DNA from: Novosphingobium malaysiense | GTDB lineage: Bacteria > Pseudomonadota > Alphaproteobacteria > Sphingomonadales > Sphingomonadaceae | Length of the DNA: 64,000 nt | Reading direction: 5' to 3' | Assembly (NCBI RefSeq): GCF_000802225.1 | Contig: NZ_JTDI01000001.1 | Coordinates: forward strand, 1 to 64,000 | Shown here: positions 34,829 to 46,100 of the stretch, piece after piece | How positions within the stretch are numbered: position 1 is the stretch's first letter | How the letters are laid out: every line of letters begins with the position of its first letter | Translations under genes and position numbers: made by a program | The notes under the pieces: generated by a model | Seen by the model: the letters and a program-made list of their open reading frames with translations, nothing else | Database searches by the model: none | Told to the model about the DNA's origin: nothing

Positions 34829-37150
34829 CTATTCCTGCGCGCCATCCAGTATCCTGCGGATATGCGTACCAATCACCTGCGCTCCCGCCGGGCGGAACAT
34901 CTTGTCGTGAGCCCCGGGGCAATCGATCACCTCGAAATCACCCTGGATGTAACCCTCCCAGCCGAAATCGCGCGGAAACAGCCGTCCGGCTTCCCATTCC
35001 GTGCTTCGAAACAGCACGACCCGGCCGTTGTAGGGCTCGAGTTCGAAATTTCTGAGCGTCGGCAACAGGACATCTTCCACGAACCAGCGATTTTCCTCAT
35101 GCATGGCATCATGAACTTCGCCCGGTGCGACCAGGCCAAGACGCACCAGCATTTTCGTTACCCCGAGCTTGCGGACGATCCGGTAATTGTCGAGCCAGTG
35201 AACCAAGGGAAGATCGCCCGCCTTCCAACGCTTGTGCAGGGAATCGAAATCACGCTTGCGAATCTGCCACGCGCGAATCTGTCGATCGAGCCACGACATA
35301 TGTTCGCGATATCCGGGACGATAGGTGTCGTTGAGAACGACCAGCGGCACTTCTTCCCCTTCCGACTGGAGAATCCGGGCAGCCTCGATCGCGATTGCGC
35401 CCTGGATGCACAGTCCGAACAACACGTAAGGCCCACGCGGCTGGGCCAGCCGGATCATCTCCACCGCGTCGCGCGCATAGTCAGAAAAGTGGCGCTGCGG
35501 CAATTTGATCTGAACCGGCGAAGGGCAGAACTGGATATCGAAGAAAGGATGATCGGTGCCGATCTCCCGTGCCACGGGATAAAGGACCGAGGCATTGTTG
35601 ATCGCGATGACCGGCAGTCGATCGCCCTTGGGCTGGAGAGCAACGATGCGCTCCTTCAGCGCCTCGACACGCGGATTGCGGCGCGGGCCCGGTGCGACTG
35701 GAACAACCTCCGGCCGCTGCCGCTTCGACGGACGACGTTCGTGCGGCTCCAGCACGGCCAGATTGGCGAGCCGGGCCTGCGGACTCGCCACAACCCCCTC
35801 GATGACCTTGCGCCACACCGAAAGCAGCGCATCGATCGTCTCCGCATTGTAAAGGGCGCTGGCCCCCTCGCACGAAAGCCGCCATCCCTCTTCGCGTCCC
35901 ACCATAAACAGGCTGAGGTCCCACAGGGCACCGGCCGAATGCGACGGCGCGGAAACCATGCGAAAGTCGCCGAATTCCTGATCCTCTATCTTGCCGCTGC
36001 TGATGCTGGTGCGTTGGACGACGAGATTGATGTCGTAGAGCGGCGTATGATCGGCCGTGCCCTGGTCTCCCATCATCCTCGCCACTTCGGCGAAGGGCAG
36101 CAACTGGTTCTGCATGGCTTCGAAAAGTACGGCCCGGGCGCGATCGGCAAATTCGAAATAGGTATCGCCGTCCGCGACCGGCAGACGCAGGACCGCGGAG
36201 TTGAAGACCGGGCCAACGATGCTCTCGGCATCGGCGTTTTCCCGTCCGGCTATCTGCGTTCCCAGCACCACCTCGTCTTCACCGGTCATGAGATGAAGCG
36301 CCACGGCCGCTGCGGCCGTGGCGAACGACGTCAGGGTATGCTTGTGCGCATGGGCCAGTGCTTCGAATGCACCTGAAACCTCCCGCGAGAGCAGGACAGA
36401 GCGGATCTGGCTATCGGCATCGGTGCGCGGGCCGGGACGATCCGGGCTGACCTCGAACCGGGGCAGTCCCTCGAGCTTGCGCTTCCAGTAATCGCGTTGT
36501 CCGTCCAGTGCCGGACTCGCCAGGACGTCGCCTTGCCACAAGGCATAGTCGCCGAACTGCATGTCCACCGGTGGAAGCTCGGCGCTGTCTCCCGAATCCG
36601 CAGCCGCAGCAAGCTTGCCGAATTCCTCTTCGATCAATCCGACCGACCAGCCATCGACAACCAGATGATGGAACGTGAAGTGGATGCAGGCAAGATCGGG
36701 GGCCAGCCTGACCAGCAGCACGCGAAACAGCGGAGCAGGCGAGTCCTTGTCGGAAAAGGTGAAGGGTTTGCGCGCTTCGGCTGCGCCAAGGCGCTCCAGC
36801 TCTGCTTCCCGGCTCGGCGACGGAAGGTGACGCAGATCGACGTGATCCGGCTTGAAGGCAACCTCGCTCAGCACTTCCTGCAACAACTGACCGTCGTCCT
36901 GCATGCGAAACCGCGTGCGCAGGATCTCATGCCGGTCGATCAACTGCTCCAGTGCCGTCTGGATGGCATAATCGGAAATGCGCCCCTCCAGCCGGCGCCG
37001 GAACGACGCGTTGAGCGCCGCCCCTGCCCGCTCCAGATGGACTTCCCGCCAGTACTGCATCTGGTTTGCAGTGGCAGGAAAGCGAGCCACGACCTGCGCG
37101 TCCCGTTGCGTGACGGCGTCATTTCCTATGACACGATCGGCCATGGTCAT
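34829..37150 (-). CDS. NRPS condensation-thioesterase didomain with Cys-type thioesterase and no carrier domain
   Basis: A 773-residue protein. Residues about 20-460 are a condensation domain with an intact HHLVVDG motif (H161, H162, D166). A Pro/Arg-rich linker (470-500) follows where a carrier domain would usually be; no LGxxS motif exists. Residues about 510-770 are a type I thioesterase with VLFGLCIQGA, so the nucleophile is Cys581 in place of Ser; D608 (VVLNDT) and H748 (PGAHDK) complete the triad. The start overlaps the megasynthase stop (ATGA). It should accept the chain from the last carrier of the megasynthase and release it; Cys-TEs are known from beta-lactone and beta-lactam forming NRPSs. 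Confidence 0.9.
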   Translation of the reverse strand: MTMADRVIGNDAVTQRDAQVVARFPATANQMQYWREVHLERAGAALNASFRRRLEGRISDYAIQTALEQLIDRHEILRTRFRMQDDGQLLQEVLSEVAFKPDHVDLRHLPSPSREAELERLGAAEARKPFTFSDKDSPAPLFRVLLVRLAPDLACIHFTFHHLVVDGWSVGLIEEEFGKLAAAADSGDSAELPPVDMQFGDYALWQGDVLASPALDGQRDYWKRKLEGLPRFEVSPDRPGPRTDADSQIRSVLLSREVSGAFEALAHAHKHTLTSFATAAAAVALHLMTGEDEVVLGTQIAGRENADAESIVGPVFNSAVLRLPVADGDTYFEFADRARAVLFEAMQNQLLPFAEVARMMGDQGTADHTPLYDINLVVQRTSISSGKIEDQEFGDFRMVSAPSHSAGALWDLSLFMVGREEGWRLSCEGASALYNAETIDALLSVWRKVIEGVVASPQARLANLAVLEPHERRPSKRQRPEVVPVAPGPRRNPRVEALKERIVALQPKGDRLPVIAINNASVLYPVAREIGTDHPFFDIQFCPSPVQIKLPQRHFSDYARDAVEMIRLAQPRGPYVLFGLCIQGAIAIEAARILQSEGEEVPLVVLNDTYRPGYREHMSWLDRQIRAWQIRKRDFDSLHKRWKAGDLPLVHWLDNYRIVRKLGVTKMLVRLGLVAPGEVHDAMHEENRWFVEDVLLPTLRNFELEPYNGRVVLFRSTEWEAGRLFPRDFGWEGYIQGDFEVIDCPGAHDKMFRPAGAQVIGTHIRRILDGAQE

Positions 37151-40100
37151 ACCTCTGCCCTCCGCATTGCCCCTCGGCGATAGGCCGAAAGCGGCAGTAC
37201 GTCGGTTGCTGCAACCGCAGGTGCGGATTCGTCACCGCCGACCATGGCGGCCACCTCACTCAGTGTGGGGTTAGTTAGCAGGCGACGGTTCTCGAAATCC
37301 ATCCCTTGTTCGGACATCCGCGCGCCGATGCGAAAAATCTGCAAGGAATCCGCGCCAAGATCGAAGATGGCATCATCCCGGCCGACATCCGCCAGCCCCA
37401 GCACATCGCACCAGATCGCGGCAATTCGCGACTCCGTGTCACTGAGAGCCGCGGCCACCGGCGCGTCGCCCGGCGGATCGAGCCGATGCGGCCGCTCGTC
37501 CAACTGCTGCAGTAGTTCCGCGCGATCGATCTTGCCGTTGTCGGTGCGGGGCAAGGCGGCAAGCACCTGGGTCGTGCGTGGATGCATGTGGCGAGGCAGT
37601 TCGCGTTGAACCAGGGCATTGGCGGCCTCGATCAGATGCGCTTCGGTCTCCATGCCCGGTTCACGCACGAGGAAGGCATGCAGCTGCCGTGTCCCTTCAC
37701 GCTCCGACACGACAACTGCGGCGTCGCGTATCCGTGGCTCGTGTCGCAGCACGCTCTCGATCTCGCCCAGTTCGATCCGCTGACCGTTAATCTTCACCTG
37801 CGTGTCTACACGACCGACGAATTCCAGAGCGCCATCGCTGCGCCAGCGGACAAGGTCGCCGGTCCGATAGACGCGCTCTCCGGGAACGAAGGGATTGTCC
37901 ACGAAGCGCTCCGCGGTCAGCTCGGGCTTTCCGAGATAACCCAGTGCAAGGCCCTCGCCCCCCACCAGCAGTTCCCCTACCGCCCCTTGCGGCCGGAGCT
38001 GCATGCGCGCGTCGGCCACATAGGCGCTGGTCCGGGCAATCGGCATTCCGATCGGCGCCGAGCCCTCGCCCCACCCTTCCGCCGGAAAGCGGTAGCAGGC
38101 AGAGAAGGTCGTGTTCTCGGTCGGACCGTAGCCATTGACGATCTGCGTATCGGGCAGCGCTTGCTGCACCTTGCGCACATGGGCGGGCGACAGCACGTCA
38201 CCGCCGGCCAGGATCTGCCTGAGCGGAGCGAGCGCCTCGATGCCTTCATCCACCAGCGCATGGAAGAGCGCTGCCGTGAACCAGGCCGTCGTGACCCCGT
38301 GCGTCTTGATGGCCCGTGCGATATCGCCCAGCGAAGGCTTGATTTCAGAAACAACCGCCAGAGCGCCGCCGTGCAGCAACGCCCCCCAGATCTCTAGGGT
38401 GCTGGCATCAAAGGCCAGCGGTGCGAGATGAAGGAATACCTGATCGGAGCCGAAGGCGATGAAATCCTGGTCGGTCACCAATCGCACGACGGCGCGATGC
38501 GGCACCGCCACGCCCTTGGGTTCTCCCGTGGAACCCGACGTGTACATCACGTAAGCCGGATCATCCGCCGTGACAGCGCGCGCCACTGGCGTGGCCGGCG
38601 CATCGCTCGCGGCAGAGAAGAGCGCGTCGAAATTCAGCATGCCGGTGTCCGACGATAGCGCGTCAGCGACCGCCTCTCCATCGGGACCGACAAGGACGAG
38701 CCGCAAGGACGCATCCCTGATCATGTAGTCGAGTCTCGCCTGCGGATAGGCCGGGTCGAGAGGCACATAAGCCGCGCCGGCCTTCAAGATGCCGAGGATC
38801 ACTTCAAGCGTTGCCGGCGATCGCGTCGCCAAAAGGCCGACGAGGTCCCCTTCGCCGATACCGTGACCGGCAAGCACATGAGCGAGCCGGTTCGAGCGCT
38901 CCTCCAGCTCTGCATAGGTGCGCTGTCCGCCATCCCACAAGATCGCCGGACGCTTGCCATGCTCGGCGGCGGCAGCCGCGAAGCACGCAGGCAGAGTGGT
39001 ATCGGCCGAGAGACGCGGAAGCACCGGATTGCGCTCTTCCAGCCAGCGACGTTCGGCATCGCCGAGCAGTTCCACTTCAACGATCGGCGTCCCGGCGTCC
39101 GCTAAGATCTCGCGCAGGACCTGACGAAGATTCTCGATCCACCTCGAGACCGTCGATTCGTCGAACAGCTCAGTCGAGTAATCAACATCGAGCCGCAGGC
39201 CCTTGCCGGATTCGACCATGTTGAAGAACAGGTCGAAATTGACGGCCGCCTTGGCGTTGGGCGCGAGCGAGGCACTGGCTTCGCCGAAATCGATGTCTTC
39301 TCCCAGCCGTTCGAGATTGAACTGAACGTCGGTGAGAGGCGTACGATTGGGATCGCGCGGTATGTTCAGGGACCGGATGAGCGAGCCGTAGGTGATATCC
39401 TGCCTGTCGAAAGCGCTGAGCAATGTCTGCTTCACCATCTGCAGGTGTTCGCCGAGCGAGCTTGTCATGCGCATGGGCACCCGTATGGGCAGGAAATTGA
39501 CGCAGTGGCCTGCCAGAACCTTGTCTTCCACCTGCATCTGGCCCGCCATGGGGCAGCCGAGGACAATATCCTCCTGGTCGGCCAAGCGGCCGATCACGGT
39601 CTGCAGGGCGCCGAAAAGAGTGGCAAAGAGCGTGCAGCCCAGCTTTGCCCCGGCCTTGCGGACGGCCTGCATCAGTTCCGCATCGATGGTTTCGGTAATC
39701 GTCGCGCCCTTGAAAGTCTTGACCTTCGGGCGCGGCCGGTCGCCGGGCAAGGCGAGCGGAGTCGGCAGCGTGGTGTACTGTTCGCGCCACCATTCCATGT
39801 CCTCGGATTCCCTCTCGCGGGCGCCTGCCCTGGCCAGAGCATAGTCCGCGAAGGATTCAACCGGATCCAGCTGTGGCTCCGTGCCCGACTTGCGAGCGCG
39901 GTAGAAGGCCGCGACTTCCTCGGCAAAGATGTTCGCCGTCCAGCCGTCGAAGACGATGTGATGCGCGGTAAATACCAGCGCCGACCGCCCGGAATCCATC
40001 TGCACGATCCGCCCCCGCAGCAGAGGACCATTCACCAGATCGAACGGCGTTTCGGCTTCCTCGCGCTTCACCTGCGCCAGCGTCGCCTCGTCTCCGGAAA

Positions 40101-43100
40101 GAACCGGCAGATCGATGCGCAGGCTGGGTTGGAGAACCAGGACGGGCTCGCCCCGCTTCACCGTGCCGCGCATCGCGTCGTGGCGGGCGATGAAGTCCTG
40201 GACCGCCTCGCTTAGCGTGGCGGGATCGATCGCTCCGTCGAATTCGAGAGTGATCGATTCGTTGTAGGCGCAGGAGGCCTCCGGGCTCATTTGCGCAGAC
40301 AGCAGGATTTCAAGCTGCGGCTCGGTGAGCGGCACTTCGCGCGGTCCGGTTGCCGGCGGCTTCGGCGACTGCCGGACGACGCCATCCTCGGGCAGAAGTA
40401 TGTCGGCGCTCTGCAACGCCTCGATCGTTTCCGCCGTGGCGTCGAAGATCCTGTCGAGGTCGGCATCGCTGTGAGCGGTTGTCAGGAAGCAGGGATAGCC
40501 CTCGATCACGTGCACGCCCTGCAAGCGCATGTGGTAGTAGAACAAGGGGCCGAGCTTGTGGGCATTGGCCATGTCGAGCATGAACCAGCTCGAATAGGTG
40601 TTCACCTCTGAAGGCACGCCCTTTTCGGCGAACAGCCCGTTGATCCGCGAAACCAGTCCGGACGTCCTCGCGGCAAGGTTTTCCTGGAGTTGGGGACCTT
40701 CGGCCTCGATGTGATCGAGCACTGCCTTGCATGCGGCAATTACCAGCGGGTGCCGCACGAAGGTACCGGCAAAGAAAGTCGGGGCGACTTCGGGGAAACT
40801 CTGGTCGCCGAACTGCCACATGCCGCCGTCCAGCGCGTCCATGAATTGCGACGATCCTGCAAGGATACCGACCGGCATCCCGCCGCCGACGACCTTGCCG
40901 TAAGTCGCCATGTCCGCCCGGATGCCCAGCACGGCCTGCATCCCGCCGGGATGCGTGCGAAAACCCGTGACCACTTCGTCGAACACCAGTGCGACTTCGG
41001 CGGCAAGCGTGATCTTGCGAAGTTCGCGCAGGAATTCGAACGGGAGCAGTTCGGGGTGACGGCTCTGCACCGGCTCCACGATTACCGCGGCGATATCGTC
41101 GGTATTGGCACGGATCCAGTCGAGCGCCTCGGGCGTGCCATAGGGCAGGACGACCATGTTGGAGACGGAGTCCGAGGGGATGCCCGGCGCCAGTGGAAAG
41201 GCTCGCGAGAAGCTCGCCTTGCCGCCCGACTTCACCAGCACTTCGTCGAACTGGCCATGATAGTCGTTGTTGAAGACGACGATCTTCTCACGCCCGGTGA
41301 CGCAGCGCGCGAGACGCATGGCTGCCATGACCGCTTCCGACCCGGTGTTGCAGAATGTCACCCGCTCAAGCCCGACCATGCGCGAGACCTGCTGCGCAAC
41401 CTCTCCGGCCAGCGGGCATTGCGGCCCGATCGCAAAACCGTCCTGCAGCTGGCGTGCCACCGCTTCCTGCACGAAGTCCGGCGCATGTCCGAACGCGGTC
41501 TGGCCGTAGCCGTTGACGATGTCGACGAACTCGTTGCCATCGACGTCCCAGATCTTGGAACCCTTCGAGCGCGCACTGACGACGGGGAACACCATCTCCT
41601 TCCATTCAGGGCGGAAGCCCGAAACCGAGCGCGGGTCGGCGAAATAGGACCGATGCGCCTGGGTCTGCGCCTTGGACGAAGGCATCTTGTCGCAATAGCG
41701 CCGGGTAAGATCGGCGATGAACTTCTGCTGCTTCTCGCTCAGCCCCGGATCGGTCTGGGCCGTCTTGGGATTGAAGGCACGGAATCGTCCCTGCGCTTCC
41801 GGCTGCGACTCTTTCGCTCCATTTGCTGGCGTGGCCGACGCGCCGGCAAGCGGAGCAACGACCGCTGGCGGCGCTGTGGGCGCTGCGGCTTGTGCGGGCG
41901 CTGCGGCCTGTGCCGGCGCCTGTCCACCCGCGGGCGCGGCGGGGGGCATCGCAACCGGCGACTGGCCGCGCATGACCTCCAACTGCCGGTCAATCACCGA
42001 CTGCATGGCGGCAAGCTGCATCTGGAAGGTTTCGGCCAGCCCTCCGGACGGCATGGCAGGCATGCTTGCGGGAGATTGCACCGGAGTTGCGCCAGCGGTC
42101 ATCGCGGCCCCAGGCATCGGCGCGGTCTCGACCGGAGCCGGGGCGGGCTGAGGAGCAGGCGCCGCAACCGCTTCCGCAGGCATCTCCTCGTCCAGGTACC
42201 TCGCCAATGCATCGATCGATGGGAAATCAGCCATAAGCTGGCGGAACGTGACCTTGACGCCGAACTGACGCTGAACCTTGGTCGCGACCTGGCCCAGAAA
42301 CAGCGAATCGAAGCCGAGTTCGAGGAAGAGCGCGTCCCAGTCCGACGCGTCTATGGTCTCCCCCGAGAGCTCTTCCAGGATCGCTGCGAGTTCCCCGCAA
42401 AGCCGGGGAATTCGTGATTCTGCTTGCGACGAAGCAGTAGGTTGGGCTGTCATGTCGATTGCGTTGCTCTCTTGGAAAGGAACCGGCGGCGCACTTGCCG
42501 TCGCGGTTGGGAAATTGGCAGGTGCGGCAGCCTCCACGCGAGGTTGCGGCTCGATCCAGTGAAGCTTGCGCTGGAACTGATATGCGGGCAGCGGCACGAT
42601 CCGCGCATCCGGCCCATAAAGCGGGCGCCAATCGGGTTCTGCGCCCAAGGTCCACGCGCGTGCGCCGGCCTCGTGGAACACCTGAAGATCACGATCGGCT
42701 TCGACGAACTCGGGCATCGAAGTCGTGGCGGCAAGATAGCTGCCCTTCTCGAGCCCCTGTGCGGCGAAAGTGGTCAGCGCGCGTCCCGGCCCGACCTCGA
42801 TCAGCATCGGTGCGCTATCCCGCACCAGTGTCGCGAGCGCTTCGCCGAACCGTACCGGCGCGCGGCAATGGCGGGCCCAGTAGGCGCCGCCGACGGCAGA
42901 GCCGCCCTCGACCCAGTCTCCGGTAACGCAGGAAACATAGGGGATCGTGGGGTCTGCGTAGGTGATCGTCTGTGCCAGTTTCTCGAGCTCTTCAACCACC
43001 GGATCCATCATCGCCGAATGGAACGCATGCGATGTGTGCAGCCGTCGGCAATCGATCCCGGCCTTGCCGAGCCGCTCCTCCAGGCCATCCATTGCTGCAA

Positions 43101-46100
43101 ACGGTCCAGCCGCGACGCAAAGCCCGGGCGCGTTGATCGCCGCGATGTCGAGATCCGGGCCGAGGAACGGCGCCAGTTCCTGCTCGGACGTGCGCACGGC
43201 CAGCATGGCACCGGGCGCAGCGGACTGCATGAGCTCGGCCCGGCGCGCGACCAGCGAAAGGGCATCGGCGAAGGACATTACCCCGGCAAGGCAGGCCGCC
43301 ACGAACTCGCCCACGCTATGGCCGATCATCGCGCTGGGACGAACACCGCGCGCCATCCATAGTTGTGCCAGCGCATGCTGGGTGATGAACAGCGCAGGCT
43401 GGGCATTGACGGTGGAGCGGATCGGGTGCGGCTGATCGTCATCCCCGGCGGGAAGGTCGAACAGCAGCGCGCGCAGATCCGGGCCCAGCCGGGTGCCTAG
43501 CAGATCCGCCCCCCGATCGATCCACTCGCGATATACCGGTTCGGTCCGGTAGAGGTTCGCTCCCATGCCGGGGTATTGCGATCCCTGCCCTGGGAACATG
43601 AACACGACCGGCGGGGCGTCGTGGGCTTTTCCCTTGATCCCGCGTTTGGGCAAAGTGCGCAGCTTGGCGACGGCCTCTTGCGTCGTTTCCGCCACCACTG
43701 CCGCGCGCTCGCCGCGCGCGCTGCGGCCTTCGGCAAGGGTAAAGGCGACATCGGCCATCGGCAGATCGGGATGGCTTTCGAGATGATCGGCAAGCGCCAA
43801 TGCCTGCGCATCAAGGGCCGCCGCAGTCTTCGCCGAAAGCGGCAGGACCTGCAGTCCCGGCGGGGGATCGTTGCGAACCGCCTCGGGCGCTTCTTCCAGC
43901 ACGAGGTGGACATTAGTGCCGCCCACGCCGAACGAGCTGACCCCTGCGCGACGTGGTTGGTCCGTGCGCGGCCAGGCAGCCAGTTCCTGCTCGACCCGGA
44001 ACGGCGTCTCCGCAAAGTCGATGAGCGGATTGGGCGCCTTGTAATTGGCCAGTGGCGGAATCTCGCGCTCGTGCAGGCAGAGGGCCGCCTTGATGAGCCC
44101 CGTCACGCCGGCTGCAACGTCGAGATGTCCGATGTTCGCCTTGGCCGAACCCAGGGCACAGCCGCCCGGAGCGCAATCAGGGCCGAAGGCCTGCTTCAGC
44201 CCTTCGAATTCAATCGGGTCGCCCAGCGGCGTTGCCGTGCCGTGGAGTTCGACATAGCCGATCGAGGCAGGATCGACATGCGCATTGGCCAGAGCTGCGG
44301 AAATTGCACTGGCCTGCCCGTCTGCACTCGGCGCCGTGAACCCGATCTTGCTGCCGCCATCGTTGTTGATGCCGAAACCCCGGATCACCGCGTAAATGGT
44401 ATTCCCATCGGCCAGCGCATCCTCCAGCCGCTTGAGCACCACGACCGCCGCGCCGGAACCGAACACCGTGCCCGAAGCATCGACATCCAGCGGCCGGCAC
44501 GTGCCATCGCGCGAGCCCATGCCGCCGTCCTGATAGAGGTATCCGCGCTGCTGGGGGAACGTGATCGAAACGCCGCCAGCCAACGCGGCATCGCAGCTAT
44601 GCTGCATCAGGCTCTGACACGCCTGCACGACCGCCACCGCCGAAGTGGAACAGGCGCTCAGCACGGTAATTGCGGGACCGTGCAGGTCGAGCTTGTAGGC
44701 AACCCGGGTTGCAAGGGCATCGGGGAGCGAACCGACCAGCGTCTGCATGCCGTCTAGCTGATAATTGCTGGCGAAGGTCATCGCCGCCTCGCGCCCGTCG
44801 AGGACGCTGCTGAGCAGGTAGGTCGGCATGCTCGCACCGGCGAAGACACCGACGGCACCGGGGAAGCGCTTGGGATCTATCCCTGCCTTCTCAAGCGCCT
44901 CCAGGGAAACTTCCAGGAACATGCGGTGCTGCGGGTCGGTCAGTTCCGCCTCTCGCGGATACATGCCGAACAGGTCCGCATCGAACATGCCGGGATCGTC
45001 CAGCACGCCGCGGGCGCGCACGAAGTTCGGATCGGCGCGGGTCTCGGCATCGAACCAGTCCTTGAGTTCCTCGTCGGAAAAGTGCGAGATCGAAACCTTG
45101 CCCGCCTTCTGGTTTTCCCAGAATTCCTCGATCGATCGGGCCCCAGGGAAACGCCCGGTCAATCCGACGATCGCGATGGCCCCGGAATCGCCACCGGCGT
45201 TCTGCCGGCGGCACGCGCCCTGATCGGCATCGGGACCTAGGTCCCCCCCCTCGAGCCAGGCCGCAAGTCGGCGGATCGTGGGACGGGCAAACATGCCGGT
45301 GATCGCAATCTTGCGACCGAGCAGCTTTTGAAGTTCGGCATGAACCTGCATCAGCTGCAGCGACCCGCCGCCGAGATCGAAGAAGGCCTCGTCGAGACCG
45401 ATGCCATCGAGGCCGAGCACTTTGCTCCAGATAGCTGAGATCTGCTCTTCCAGTTCGGCAGCCGGCGCCGTTTTCCTAGCCTTTTTGGCGTCGCCCAGTG
45501 CCAGCAATTCCGCGTGGTCGACTTTGCCATTTGGCGTTATCGGAAGCGAAGCCGTTGCCAGGATCCGGCTGGGCCATAGGAACTCGGGCAAAGTATCGTG
45601 CACGAGACTCTGCGCCGCGCTGCACACTCTGGCGGTGTCCTCGGGCCCGAGCGGGCCCACGGCGAGAAATCCGAGCAGGCGCTTGATGCCGGACCGGGTC
45701 GTCTCGACGACCACCGCCGCATCGTTGACACCTTCACAGCCACGCAGGACCTGCTCGATCTCTCCCGGCTCGATACGCTTGCCATCGATTTTGACCTGTC
45801 GGTCGATCCGGCCGAGAAATTCGATCTGTCCATCGGGCAGGTAGCGCGCCAGATCGCCCGTCAGGTAGACCCGCTGGCTGATCGGTTCGGGAGCCTCGAC
45901 GAATTTCTCGCGAGTCAGGTCGTCGCGGCCGAGATAGCCGATCGCAAGCCCTTCGCCAGCGGCAACGAGTTGCCCCTCTTCCATGCCGTCGACCGGCTGC
46001 AGGTCTTCATCGACGATGAAGACTTCCGTACCGGAGATGGCCCTGCCGATAGGCGCCGAAGCGCTGGGCCAGGGACCGTCCGACAGCGTCGAACAGCACG

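Noticed and set aside
34724..36376. Long plus-strand open frame (550 codons) opposite the C-TE gene
   Set aside because: The minus strand shows clear condensation and thioesterase motifs; the plus frame has biased composition (His, Arg, Asp rich) and no recognisable domain. It is a high-GC antisense shadow.
40690..42417. Long plus-strand open frame (575 codons) opposite the aminotransferase domain
   Set aside because: The opposite strand encodes an intact PLP aminotransferase with all motifs. The plus frame has no family features.
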